From positions 1 through 64,000 of the forward strand of contig WHUX01000227.1 in NCBI GenBank assembly GCA_015179025.1: a stretch of 64,000 bases of DNA, given 5' to 3'. Each line of letters opens with the position of its first letter. Position 1 is the first letter of the stretch. The position numbers and the translations under genes were made by a program. Source of the stretch: Terfezia claveryi (taxonomy: Eukaryota > Ascomycota > Pezizomycetes > Pezizales > Pezizaceae). Positions 1 through 9,583 of this stretch are shown here, in pieces. The notes below the pieces were generated by a model. The model was not told where the DNA came from, searched no databases, and saw only the letters and a list, made by a program, of their open reading frames with translations.

Positions 1-135
1 TCCAAGTCCTCTGCGGGTTGCCAAGTGCCTCCTCATCCCCTAACCACTTGACCTTATACTGAACTTGTCCATAGTGTTTCCTTGAGTCCAGTACCTCCTC
101 AACCTCCCACTCCTCTTCACCTGCGATCACTACTG
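1..135 (-). pseudogene. pol: GypA-1 chromodomain, partial
   Basis: In minus-strand frame the segment reads about GEEEWEVEEVLDSRKHYG then QYKVKWLGDEE, a chromodomain as at the integrase C terminus of chromoviruses, where it directs insertion to particular chromatin. It is cut by the window edge. The same segment is preserved in GypA-2 at 22370-22460 and GypA-4 near 45250-45400. Confidence 0.7.
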
Positions 136-1125
136 GAGGAGGTGGGGGGTGCTTTTGCCCGGGAAGGGGATCGTCGGCGGCTGGCTCGATCTCCGAGACA
201 TGAACGACCGGATGGCGCTTGATATCCTTGGGAATCTCAGCCAGTAAGCATGAGTGCCCACAGCTGCTAACACCTCATAGGGGCCTAGGAACTTGTGATC
301 CAACTTACGAGAGGGTCGTTCTGTCCGGAAGTGTCTGCTAGAGAGCCATACCTTGTCTCCTGGTTGGTATTTGGGGCCCGGTAACCTAGACCCGTTGGCG
401 TATTCTGCTTGCCTGACCTGAGTATAACCCAACTCAGTCTTCAGGGTAGAGTGGAGTTCAGAAATCTGCGTGGCGAACTCCTTGGCTGGGGCATTCTCCC
501 TGGCCTTGCGCAGAGGTGCTAGGGAGTCTACGAACGAGGGTGCCAGCCATAATTGGCAGGAATGGGGACGTTTTCAGCGACTCGGAGAACTGGTTGTTGG
601 CGGCAAATTCGCAGGTTGCTAGCAACGAAACCCAGTTGTTCTGCTGGTAGCTGACGAAGGCCCGCAGATACTGTTCCATAATCGCATTCATCCTTTCCGA
701 TTGGCCGTCGTCTGGGGGTGGTAAGCTGTTGACAGACTAACTTTGATCCCCAGAAGTTCGCAGAAGGCTTGCCAGAATTCTGAGGTAAACTGAGGGCCAC
801 GGTCGGACACGATCGATTCAGGGAGGCCATGGTATCGGAATACATTATTGAGGTAGAGGTTGGCTAACTCCGGAGCGGAGCAGGTATCCCGGCAGGGTAT
901 AACATGCCTCATCTTCGTCAACCGATCCACCACCATCAGGATGGCATTGAATCCCGAGTCCTTCGGCAACCCAGTTACAAAGACCATGGTCAGGTGTGCC
1001 AGGGCCGATCCGGGATCTCCAGGGGCTTCAAGGTTCCGTAGGGGGCATGACGAGTGGGTTTTGCACGCTTGCAGATATGGCAGTTCCGTATGTACTGTTC
1101 TACCTCCTTTCGCTGGTCGATCCAT
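130..1125 (-). pseudogene. pol: GypA-1 integrase core and C-terminal domain, several frameshifts
   Basis: RNase-H-fold integrase. FVTGLPKDSGFNAILMVVDR carries the region of the first catalytic aspartate (here VFVTG where sister copies read MDFVTG), and SDRGPQFTSEFW (about 780-815) the second. The third acidic residue follows STAYHPQT. Frame slips occur near 700, 545 and 440, where the same protein continues in another phase (EQYLRAFVSYQQNNWVSLLA, then LAPLRKARENAPAKEFA). The C-terminal part (KYQPGDKVWLSSRHFRT, LGPYEVLAAVGTHAY) is the GPY/F module. The enzyme inserts cDNA into the chromosome and makes the 5-bp target duplications seen for this family. Confidence 0.87.
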
Positions 1126-2263
1126 ATGTATTGTCTAGCTAGTAGTTCTAACGTCTTAGCTACTCCAGGGTGACCTGCAGCCAGGGTATCATGGTGTTCC
1201 TTGATCAGCTGCATCCGCAGCTCCCCTTCAGGTATATAGAGCCGATCTAGGTGGTATAGGAGGCCGTCCTGAGTGGTGCACTCGGCTAGGGAAATCTTGG
1301 TATGACGGCGCTGTCCAGACTCCACTGCGGTAATTATATCCTTAACCAGGTCATCCTCCGTATATGCCCGTCGTATCCGCAGAAGGAGATCTGCTCCGGG
1401 GTTCGCTTCAGCTTCAGCATCAGCATCAACATCAGCATCAGCATCAGCATCAGCATCAGCATCAGCATCAGCATCAGCATCAGCATCAGCATCAGCATCA
1501 GCATCAGCCTCAGCTTCCACATCAGCCTCAGCCTCAGCTTCAGCTTCCGCAAGGGTATTGGCCGCCAGGTCGAGATTTTCGGGTTTCAGTACCACCTGAT
1601 TCTGGTACTTCAGCCTTTCATCCCCCCCTTTAGGGAGATCTCCTGATCTCCTGGTCAGTGCATCCGGCTTACCCCCAGCCTTTCCCGGCCGATACCTTAT
1701 CTTGAAGTTAAACCGAGAGAGGAATTCCGACCACCTAGCCTGTCGGCGATTTAGCAATTTGGTGGTTGTGAAGTACTCTAGGTTCTTATGGTCAGAGAGG
1801 ACCTCGATAACCCCCTTTGCCGATTCCAGGTGTGGTCTCCATTCCTCGAATGCTCGCACAATGGCCATTAACTCTTATCATAGATTTCGTAATTACACTC
1901 CGCCGGGGAGTGCTTTTTGGAGAAATAGGCCACTGGGTGGAGGACTCCATCGACATACTGGGACAGGATTCCAGCGGAGACATAGTCGGAGGCGTCCGTT
2001 TCCACGATGCACTCGCTATCAGGGTCAAAATGGGCCAGGATTGGGGCTGAGCAGAAGGCTTCCTTGAGGTTCTGGAAGGCGGATTGGGCTTCTGGATTCC
2101 AGTGGAAGGCCCTTTTTGTCAGGTGTGAGCCAGCTTCTACCTTCGTTTTCGTCAAGGCCGTCAGGGTGCCACGATTCTTGAGTATCCCAGGATAAATCGG
2201 CGGTAGAAGTTGGCAAATCCTAGGAAGGCCTGCACATCCTTCAAATTGGCTGGGGTTTCCCAC
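990..2263 (-). pseudogene. pol: GypA-1 RNase H, acidic repeat linker and integrase zinc domain
   Basis: RNase H shows [19 protein letters not shown] (about 1970-2020), [21 protein letters not shown] and, after a frame shift near 1868-1876, [13 protein letters not shown] and [11 protein letters not shown]. It ends with the [19 protein letters not shown] segment. A linker follows that is expanded into a long Ala-Asp/Ala-Glu repeat encoded by 1415-1508. Next is the integrase HHCC zinc domain (HHDTLAAGHPGVAK to CHICKRAK). The frame breaks again near 995, just after IPDRPWHT, before the integrase core. Confidence 0.88.
1415..1508 (-). repeat. Hexanucleotide microsatellite coding for an Ala-Asp repeat in GypA-1 Pol
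   Basis: About 15 units of CAGCAT on the plus strand, with one CAACAT interruption near 1425. On the coding strand they give alternating Ala and Asp, flanked by Ala-Glu repeats, between RNase H and integrase. GypA-3 and GypA-4 have only a short AEAEA stretch at this place, so the repeat has expanded in this copy. The unit is a multiple of three and so keeps frame. The reading frames seen on the other strand or phases here are by-products of the repeat. Confidence 0.95.
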
Positions 2264-2930
2264 TCTTGGATTGCAGCAACTTTGGCGGGGTCCATCCTAA
2301 TACCTTCCGTGGTTATGATCAAGCCCAGGTACTTCACCTCTTGGACGTGGAATTCGCATTTTTCAGGCTTAAGGTACAGCCCAGCCTGCTCCAGCTTCTC
2401 CAGCACTTGTCGGACGTGGATCTTGTGTTCCGCTAGGGTATCCGAGTAGATGAGGATATCGTCCAGGTAGGCGGTGCAGAATACATCCAGGAAGTCCCGC
2501 AGAGTGTCATTGATAAAGTGCTGAAAGGAGGCGGGGGCGTTGGTTAAGCCGAAAGGCATCACATTATACTCAAAATGGCCATATCGCGTCCGGAAGGCAG
2601 TTTTCCACTCCTCCCCCTCAGCAATTCATACCAAGTTGTATGCCCCTCTCAGATCCAATTTGGTGAACCATTTTGCCTTGGAAAGCCTGGCTAACGTCTC
2701 CTGGATCAGGGGCAAGGGGTATCTGTTCTTGACCGTTATCTCATTCAGGCCACGATAATCAACACACAACCGAAGAGAGCCGTCCGACTTCTTCATGAAC
2801 AGCACCGGGGCACCCGCTGGGGAGGAGCTGTGGCGAATGAAGCTCTTGTTGAGGTTTTCCTCCAGATACTTTTTCAGAGCTTCCAGTTCCTCCGGGACAT
2901 CCCATAGAGAGGTCCATAAGGGGGGTCTTA
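2161..2930 (-). pseudogene. pol: GypA-1 reverse transcriptase, catalytic YLDD intact
   Basis: Ty3/gypsy reverse transcriptase. Visible motifs are [21 protein letters not shown] (about 2750-2815), [13 protein letters not shown] (about 2525-2562) and [12 protein letters not shown] with the two catalytic aspartates at 2458-2463. [17 protein letters not shown] and [13 protein letters not shown] follow. It copies element RNA into cDNA in the particle. All other reverse transcriptases in the window have lost one or both catalytic aspartates, so this is the only one that could still be active, apart from the frame breaks. A break near 2161-2230 separates it from RNase H. Confidence 0.92.
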
Positions 2931-3709
2931 CCTTCTACCAGCGGGATTGTGTGGTCGTATGGTCGATGGGGGGCAAGCTTCTCCGCGGCTTTCTCAGAGA
3001 ACAAGTCAATGAATTCATGGTATTCACCCGGCACCATGGACTTCCATTCTTCCTTGGACCGCAGCTTATTGATTTCCAGGTTAACTTCGCAGATTGATAG
3101 AGTATGGGCTTTCAGCTTGTGCCTTCTGGTAAGGTAAGCAAAGGCCCCTGCTCCAATGAAGTTGATATCGAGGGGTTTTAGTGGGGGGGTTTCTGCCATC
3201 ACCTGGCTAGGATCCTCTATCGGGGGTGGTAGGGCACATAATCCTTTAACGGCAGTCTGTGGGGCACCGCAGTGCTTCTCGCAATACCCGCTGTTAAAGT
3301 TCAAGGTGTAAGAGCCAAAGTTAACGGAGACATCATGCATTCGGAGCCAGGGGATCCCCAGGACAATGGGGTATTTGAGCTTGGTTACAAACATGGGGAG
3401 GCTTTCCGAATGGTCTCCAATGGCACTAGGTAGGCATGCGAGGTCGGTAATAGCCCCGGAAGAGATAGGTCGGCCATCAATGACATCAAGAAGGCGGGGG
3501 GTCTTTAGCTTGGCTGTTGGTATCGAATTTTTACTGACAAAGGTCTGATCAATGAAGGCTATTCCTGAAGCACCACAATCTATGAGAGCTGATGTTACCA
3601 CTGTTTTACCATTGAATTTAACAGTTATTGGTACTACAAAATGCTCGCCAAACAAGTGAGATTCGTCAACAGACATAGATGCAGGAACAGAGAAAGACGA
3701 CAAAGACAA
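2759..3709 (-). pseudogene. pol: GypA-1 aspartic protease and linker to reverse transcriptase
   Basis: Retropepsin-like domain with the active-site motif ALIDCGASG at about 3568-3595. DCGA replaces the commoner DSGA or DTGA. The second protease signature LGIPWLRMHD lies near 3340. The protease would cut the Gag-Pol polyprotein. The conserved pre-RT segment [10 protein letters not shown] follows. Around 2890-2930 the frame slips, and the expected [21 protein letters not shown] continues in another phase. GypA-3 has DCKA and GypA-4 has NCRA at the active site, so only this copy keeps a plausible catalytic motif. Confidence 0.85.
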
Positions 3710-3744
3710 ATGACCCAGGATAGGTCCCTTGCTAGTGTCAGTGA

Positions 3745-4878
3745 CTATGCAAGGGACAGGGCTTTTCCCGACTCATCCACCTCTTCAATCCTGGATTCGG
3801 AGATGGCGTGGGCGGCCATCGAGCGGTTTTTGCGGAGGGGACATGCCGCGATAAAATGGTCCCCCTTTCCGCATGCAATGCACAAACCCTGAGTGCGGCG
3901 ACGGTCCCTTTCCTCCTGGGTAAGACGAGGTCTACCTGCTGACAGGTCCATGGGGGCAGCCCCACCCGCTACCAGGGAGGGGTGTGCAGGCTTGTTGACT
4001 GGTGTGGGTTGTTGTTGTTGTTGGGTGCGTGCTGTCAGAAATGGTGTACGGGAGTCGAGGTCAGGAGTGTCTTTTGGGGGGCTCTGAGTGCCCTGTCTGC
4101 TGTTCCACCCAGCTAGCTTGTTCAATAAGTCCCTCCAGGGTCTTGGTCGGTGGGCAGTAAACCAGAGCCTTTTTCAGCTCGAAGGTAAGCCCGTCTTTGA
4201 ACTGATCGAGCTTGGCTTCATCATTCCAATTGAGCTCTGCTGCTAGCCTGGAGAACTCAGCGACATAGGCTGACAGTTCGTTGTGTTTTTGCTTGAGGTC
4301 TCGCAGGGCCCTGCTGGCGGTTCCTTTAGGATCCGGGTCTCCGAAGGCTCGGTCCAGGATTGCCATTAGTGCTGGGATGTCTACCAGATCAATCCCCGTG
4401 CCTTGACGAAGGGCTGTACCTGGTCCATGGCCTTACCCTCCAGTAGGCCATAGACGTATGAGAGCTGGTGGTGGACGGTGGGGAACTTCACCGAGTCCCC
4501 AGAGAGTTTTATCTGCACAGAGTTTTTCCATGCTCGTAGCTGGCCCCGGTCACCATTAAACTTGGGCGGGGTGGGTAGGTCTTGTGTTTTCTGGTTTTTT
4601 GGACTATCGGTCAGGTCCAAAGCGCGAGTCAGTCTCCGGATGGTTATCCTGTCCTCTGCTGCATCTTCTCGGAGGAGGGTTATTTCATCTTCAGCTTCTC
4701 GGATTCGCCTTTCGGCTTTCTGAAGGTCCGCTTCTTGTTGTTCGCCGATGGCATAAGTATCTGTGAATATCTCGATCACAGTTCGTCGGTATGCTGATAG
4801 TTCTGTCGGGTCTGATGGGATTGGAGTCGCCCTCCAGGCTGCGAATCTATCGGTGGGTAGTGGAATGTTCGCGGACAT
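3745..4878 (-). pseudogene. gag: GypA-1 gag (capsid plus CCHC zinc knuckle), frameshifted
   Basis: The chosen start is the ATG at 4878-4876 (MSANIPLPTD), the first after the LTR and priming site. The N-terminal part has a long charged helix (QEADLQKAERRIREAEDEI) likely to form a coiled coil. A capsid-like segment follows (PPKFNGDRGQLRAWKNSVQI), then a frame change near 4381-4410, then AILDRAFGDPDPKGTASRAL and a QKHNELSAYVAEFSRLA segment typical of gypsy Gag. A further frame change near 4100 leads to a CX2CX4HX4C knuckle (CIACGKGDHFIAAC, about 3838-3890) that would bind element RNA. Gag packages the transcript in cytoplasmic virus-like particles. The frame changes look like 1-base indels, not RIP stops. 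Confidence 0.85.
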
Positions 4879-4898
4879 CGTACCGGTTGGTCTGAAAG

Positions 4899-4909
4899 AT
4901 CCAACGTAG
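4899..4909 (-). other. GypA-1 primer-binding site (9 bases plus 2-base spacer)
   Basis: On the minus strand the LTR end is followed by CT and then ACGTTGGAT. The site is conserved next to the 5' LTR of GypA-3 (21721-21729) and GypA-4 (50125-50133), each with one C-to-T change, while downstream bases diverge. It does not look like the complement of a tRNA 3' end with a T-arm, but it pairs with the LTR hairpin, as in self-priming Tf1. Confidence 0.7.
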
Positions 4910-5205
4910 TGTAACGAGGGCTCCGGGGACAAGGCGACCAAGGGGTACGCCGGGGCGAGGACAGGGATGAGGTAACACACACGTAGGAACGCTACGTGTG
5001 TGATCAGGGGAAAGGCTAGGGGCAAGGGTAAGAGGCAAGAGGGGCAGAGGGCAAGGAGCATGAGACACGCGGAGGCAGTTGCCGCGTGTGTCGGAAGGGG
5101 GGCAGCTGTGCTGCAGAGTTATTCACAGGACAAGGCAAGACGAGGGGGTGTACAAGGGAGGTACACCTTCGCGGAGAGACAAGGTCCTGTATTAGGTATA
5201 CAAGA

Positions 5206-5225
5206 CGTTGGATGGGGATCCAACG
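5206..5225 (-). promoter_or_regulatory. GypA LTR hairpin containing the self-primer sequence
   Basis: Perfect 8-bp stem with 4-base loop (CGTTGGAT, GGGG, ATCCAACG on the plus strand). Minus-strand ATCCAACGT (complement of 5213-5205) is exactly complementary to the site two bases inside the 5' LTR at 4899-4907. The hairpin is intact in the left LTR of GypA-4 and mutated at CpG/TpG in GypA-3. Confidence 0.75.
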
Positions 5226-5245
5226 AGAGGGCGGAGAGAGCAAGC

Positions 5246-5253
5246 TATATATA
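5246..5253 (-). promoter_or_regulatory. Candidate TATA box of GypA-1
   Basis: TATATATA inside the LTR in minus orientation, about 25-35 bases upstream of the hairpin at 5206-5225 that would then lie at the transcript 5' end. The element is kept in the LTRs of GypA-3 and GypA-4 (TATATATA before CAGGCT or CATAAC). The start site is inferred. Confidence 0.5.
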
Positions 5254-5410
5254 CAGGCTTCCTTCCTGGCCAAGGCCACCGGAAGGAATAAGGTTCCCGA
5301 GACCCCTTATCTCGGGAACAGAGATAACAACGATATCAATCAACAATAACGAGAGTCGGACGGAATCCCGTCCGACTCTCAAACCTGGCTAGGAAAGGAC
5401 GGTTGTGACA

Positions 5411-6893
5411 CTCATGGTGGTATTGAAAAAACAATGAAATATCTTACTTACCAATATAATTGCTAGTCCTTTGCAGAACCAACTAAGGACTATATCAGAA
5501 GTTGTAATACTTTTCAATAGACAAAGTATTCCAACAAGGCACCACTTGGACTCGTAACCCCATTACATGTACCAAGTAGGCCATGGACTAACATATCGAT
5601 GGATTTTCTTAAAGTAGCACCTGTGTTTACTAAGTGTTCAATTTTGTACCCGAATATTTCTGTTGAAGAAGATCATATAGTTTGTATTTTACAACTTTAG
5701 ACGATTGTCGATAGACAATCCGGATTCAAATTTCTTATTCCTGTCTTAAATAATTTCACAGCAGAATAATGTACTGCTACCTTTGACACTCATGTAGTCC
5801 CAACTATGGGATACCCTTTCTGTATTGTTTTTGACTGCGACACTCTTTTTATGTCAACGCACTTTGAAGATTGGGCTAAAAATTAAGGAATCAAGTTGGA
5901 ACCGTCCACTGCATATCATCCACGTGTAGATGGACAATTAGAAATTGTAAACAAAGAAATTCTACAAGTAGCAAGAGCCTCTAAAATCAAAGGATTTGAT
6001 TGGCTACAGAAACTACCAGAGATACAGTTGAAACTTAACTCCAGGTATAATACCGCTAGACAGAATAGTCCCTTTTCCATACTATTTGGATTTAATGCAT
6101 ATCTTGGTGTATTGATACTTCCATACCCCATTAATGCATATGTACTAGCAAACGAACGTCATGAGGTAATGTTTAAACACCTATATGATGCCAAGAAGAC
6201 TCAAGCATCTCAAGCGAATAAATGACTACCTAATATAGCCAAATTTTCAGTCGGACAACAAGTTATGCTTTCTTCAGAAAACATCAACCTATCGAATGTC
6301 TCTTCCAAACTCAAACCAAAATGGCTAGGCCCATTTCCCATTATTTCTAGCAATCGGAAATGTAATAACTATAGTCTAGACCTATCTAGTCAACCTGACC
6401 TCCACCTCATATATAATACTTTTCATATCAGCAAACTCAAACTCTACTATAAAAACGATACTACCCAGTTCCCTCACAGACAATTTCAGGAACAAGGACC
6501 AATTTAAGATGATCGTTATGAAGTTGAAAAGATATTAGAATTCAGAACAGCTCCTCGAACTAGAGAAAGACAATATAAGGTCAGATGGCTAGGATACTTT
6601 TCTAAATATGATTCCTAGGTAAACGCCAAGGATATTACTACCGAAATTCTTCAAGACTTCTGGACAACCAGAAGTATGGAAGACACATTCAAGAGATGTC
6701 TAAGAACTAAAGGAAAACAAGGACCACGAACCAGAGATGAGACCCGAGCTCTCATCCAACAAGAATGAGATAGAATCATGAGTCAAGGAAATACTAAGGA
6801 TATTCATGTTAATGCTAATGTATTAACAGTGCATCAAATCTTAGGACGTATGGAAACCAATATGGCAGAGCGAAAGAAGTAAGGATAAGAAAT
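5411..6893 (+). pseudogene. pol: GypB-1 integrase and chromodomain, 5' end removed by GypA-1
   Basis: Plus-strand remnant starting inside the integrase zinc domain (HGGIEKTMKYLT). It goes through the core (SMDFLKVAPVFTK, VPTMGYPFCIVFDCDTLFMS, EPSTAYHPRVDGQLEIVNKE) and the GPY/F-like part (LKPKWLGPFPIIS) to a chromodomain (YEVEKILEFRTAPR, QYKVRWLGYFSKYDS) ending near 6660, with about 75 more residues to the stop at 6882. Stops TAG/TAA replace Gln or Trp codons. The same protein occurs at 63170-64000 in GypB-2. The domain order IN-chromodomain-LTR is that of chromoviruses. Confidence 0.9.
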
Positions 6894-6900
6894 CCTTCTA

Positions 6901-6910
6901 TGTGGGGAAG
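6901..6910 (+). other. GypB-1 polypurine tract
   Basis: TGTGGGGAAG directly precedes the TGTAATGG start of the 3' LTR, the expected place for the plus-strand primer. Confidence 0.6.
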
Positions 6911-7589
6911 TGTAATGGAGAACGTTTGTTTCATTGCTTATATAATTGATTATATACTTTTATATTTCCTATATTACTACTATGTTATGTAACTAAGCCT
7001 CTCAGTTGAAGGACTAGCCTTCTACTACCTCCTACTGCTTTATAAGTGTCTATAGCATACGGAATTTGCCATGGGAAGTTCCATGGCACTTGCCATATGA
7101 AGACACCCTTATTATGGCCGCGTGACCTCTGTTTAAGGTATATGACTCATTACTATGGCCACATGACTATCGTTTAAGGTGTGTGACATATTACTATGGC
7201 CACATGACCCCTTTTATACAGCGCACTACCTTTTGGTATGCCACCCTTTACTGTATTTATTTCCTTACTTATCAGATCTCAGAGGAGTATAAATAGGCCG
7301 CTGAATTCCCTCTGGAATCCTCAGAAAGATAAGAAGCAGCAAGCAAGCACACAGAGCAAGCAAGCCTATATTCCGATTAGATCAAGATCATATAGCTTAG
7401 ATAGCATAAATCATATAAGATAGATTACACCAGTTAATTACTGTTCCCTCTGGGAACGTCCTATATAGTAATCTCCCTACTCTTCTGAAGTCTTACCTCA
7501 GCAGAACCGAAATACATAAACGTCCGTGCCTACGGATCTAGATTGTATAAACGGTACTGAATGAATACTGTCTAGTACCATTCATTATA
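6911..7589 (+). repeat. GypB-1 3' LTR (679 bp)
   Basis: Starts TGTAATGGAGAACG and ends CCATTCATTATA (ancestral ATTACA). It matches the LTR at 54763-55436 along its length. It separates GypB-1 from the minus-strand gag of another element that resumes at 7590, so GypB-1 probably inserted in that gag. Confidence 0.9.
7288..7295 (+). promoter_or_regulatory. TATA box in GypB LTR
   Basis: TATAAATA within GGAGTATAAATAGGCCGCTG, conserved at 55142-55149 in the other GypB LTR. Expected core promoter of the element. Confidence 0.65.
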
Positions 7590-7805
7590 TAAATTAGCAT
7601 TTTTAGCTTGTAGTGCCATAATATTAGTGCTTCGGTCTGGAAGGCTAATGATTTGATCCAGAAGGGTAATGGTTCCTTGAACAATAGTAGTGTAATCATT
7701 ATTGGCATTGGCAAGATCTACTTCTGCTCGCAATCTTGCAAGTAGGTCTATGACCACTGGTGGTAACTCAATAATGGGCTTTGTTGATTGAGACATAGTA
7801 ATCAT
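7590..7805 (-). pseudogene. gag: N-terminal gag fragment of a GypA-related element (GypD)
   Basis: Minus-strand ATG at 7805 (MITMSQSTKPIIELPPVVID) opens about 72 residues free of stops, ending where the GypB-1 LTR begins. It lies just downstream of an LTR in the same orientation (7837-8303) with a short leader, which is where gag is expected. The segment is helical and has no recognisable motif of its own. The gag call rests on position. The rest of the element is outside the window or lost. Confidence 0.4.
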
Positions 7806-7836
7806 AGGATTCGAGATAAGGTTGCACTCAGTATAG

Positions 7837-8303
7837 TGTAGGGATATAATATAATGTAATGGTATAGGCTATGGCATAGACGATTGGCTATGAATATGAC
7901 TTTAAGGAGTGCACGCAATGGCCAAACTATACCATACTAGTATGGTATAGTTTCAAGTTGCTATATGTATTGTTGTAGGTTTGGTAAACAATAGTATAGA
8001 CATAGACTATAGACATAGGTTGCGTAGATAATAGCATACATATAGACTATGGATAAAAGGCAACTTGTATGAAAGACTCAATATATAAGACGTTGAATGA
8101 AGAGCAAGAACAAAGAATACGACAATGGCCTCATATATATACAGTTGTCCACTCTATGATATCATCACATATATAAGGAAGATTATGCATATAATACTCA
8201 ATATCTCATCAATCTGAGACTCAGAATAAACTCTGTCTAACCCTTAAAGTACAATATTCATTACTTATGATTGCAGGTGATAGTTTATGATAGTTTTGTA
8301 ACA
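7837..8303 (-). repeat. GypD 5' LTR (467 bp), GypA-related
   Basis: TG...CA block from TGTAGGGATA to TTTTGTAACA on the plus strand. The TAG/TGTA start context, the AGACGTTGAATG segment near 8090 and the ATGATTGCAGGTGATAG end (8268-8284) resemble GypA LTR parts. It interrupts the reverse transcriptase of GypA-2, which continues at 8304 ([10 protein letters not shown]). The partner LTR is not in the window, so the boundaries rest on one copy. Confidence 0.55.
7924..7953. repeat. Perfect 30-bp palindrome in GypD LTR
   Basis: AAACTATACCATA, CTAG, TATGGTATAGTTT reads the same on both strands. It sits in the middle of the LTR and could be a dimeric protein site or an RNA hairpin. No second copy is present to test conservation. 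Confidence 0.9.
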
Positions 8304-9583
8304 CTAACGCCCCTGCCTCCTTCCAACACTTTATTAATGATACCTTATAGGACTTTCTAGATGTGTTCTACATGGCTTATCTTAATGATATCTTGATTTA
8401 TTCAGATACCCTAGTAGTACACAAGATTCATGTTCAGAAGGTATTGGAGAAGTTGGAGTAAGCTAGGTTATACCTCAAGCTCAAGAAATATGAGTTTCAT
8501 ATATAGGAAGTTAAGTATCTAGGGTTGATCATCACTATAGAAGGTATTAGAATGGACCCTACTAAGGTCACCACTATTCAAGAATAAGAAATCCCAGCAA
8601 ATCTTGAGGATGTTCAAGTCTTCTTGAGGTTTGCCAACTTTTACTCGCGGTTTATTCTAGGGTATTCCAAGATCATGGCCCCCCTCATAGTCCTGACCAA
8701 AAAGGACTAGTAGTTCTACTGAAGTCTAGAAGCCCAATCTGCCTTCTAGAACCTCAAGGAAGCCTTCTACTCAGCACCTATATTGACTCATTTTTATCTC
8801 AATAGCAAGTGTTTTATAGAAATAGATACCTCTGACTATGTCTCTGCTAGAATTCTATCCCAGTATATTAATGGAGTCCTCTACCCAGTGGCCTATTTCT
8901 CCAAAAAGTACTCTCCGATAGAGTATAATTATGAGATCTATAATAAGGAACTGATGGCCATTGTCTGAGCTTTCGAAGAATGGAGGCTTTACTTGGAGTG
9001 AGCTAAGGAGATCATTGAAGTATTGTCCGATTATAAGAACCTTGAGTATTTCACCACCACTAAGCAACTGAACTGATAGTAGGCTAGGTGGTTGGAGTTT
9101 TTATCTCAGTTCAGCTTTAAGATCAAGTACCAGCTAGGAAAGACTAGTGAGAAACCAGATGTACTGACCAGGAGATCAGGAGATCTTCCTAAAGGGAGGG
9201 ATGAAAGGCTAAAGTACTAAAACCAGGTGGTACTAAAGCTTAAAAATCTTGACCTGGTAGCTAATATTCTGGCTGAGGCTAAGGCCGAGGCTAAGGTCGA
9301 AATTAGAGATGTCGGAGCTGATATCATAGATGTCAAGGCCAACTTTACAGAGGCTAGAAGTGATTTCCAACAATAGGTGACAAAGGCATATGGGAAGGAC
9401 ACCCTGGCTAAAGAGATAATCATTGTAGTGGAATCTGGACAGTGCCACCATACCAAGATTTCCCTAGCTGAGTGTACAACTTAGGATAGTCTCCTTTACC
9501 ACCTTGATTGCCTCTACATACCCATAGACAGTGAACTACACTTGAAACTGATCAAGGAGCACCATGACACTCTGGCTACAGGC
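8304..9583 (+). pseudogene. pol: GypA-2 reverse transcriptase and RNase H, RIP-degraded
   Basis: Plus-strand copy of GypA pol starting inside RT ([15 protein letters not shown]). The YxDD motif reads YLND (8376-8390), the first aspartate lost by G-to-A. The product continues through [40 protein letters not shown] (8815-8865) and YNKELMAIV to the RNase H end and integrase zinc domain (about 9520-9583). Many TAG/TAA stops stand at former CAG or TGG codons. It is cut at 9583 by a solo LTR and resumes at 10097. Confidence 0.88.

Larger units (their letters stand above)
1..5410 (-). mobile_element. GypA-1, Ty3/gypsy chromovirus, least mutated copy, left end outside window
   Basis: Minus-strand LTR retrotransposon. 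Reading leftward from the 5' LTR come gag, CCHC knuckle, aspartic protease, reverse transcriptase, RNase H, integrase and chromodomain, the order of Ty3/gypsy chromoviruses. The 3' LTR lies left of position 1. Unlike the other GypA copies it has few in-frame TAG/TAA stops and keeps the YLDD polymerase motif, so it is the youngest or least RIP-hit copy. Its frame is instead broken by several single-base indels, which could be real or assembly errors. It is inserted in GypB-1, whose integrase resumes at 5411. Confidence 0.93.
4910..5410 (-). repeat. GypA-1 5' LTR (501 bp)
   Basis: Runs from TGTAACGAGG to GGTTGTGACA on the plus strand, i.e. TG...CA ends. The same ends bound the other GypA LTRs. 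It abuts the priming site at 4899-4907 and, on the other side, GypB integrase sequence at 5411. The 5 bp there, CTCAT, should be the target duplication, but the partner lies outside the window. Confidence 0.93.

Noticed and set aside
1302..1646. Open frames on both strands across the CAGCAT repeat
   Set aside because: They are phases of a hexanucleotide repeat. Only the minus-strand phase giving Ala-Asp is continuous with Pol.
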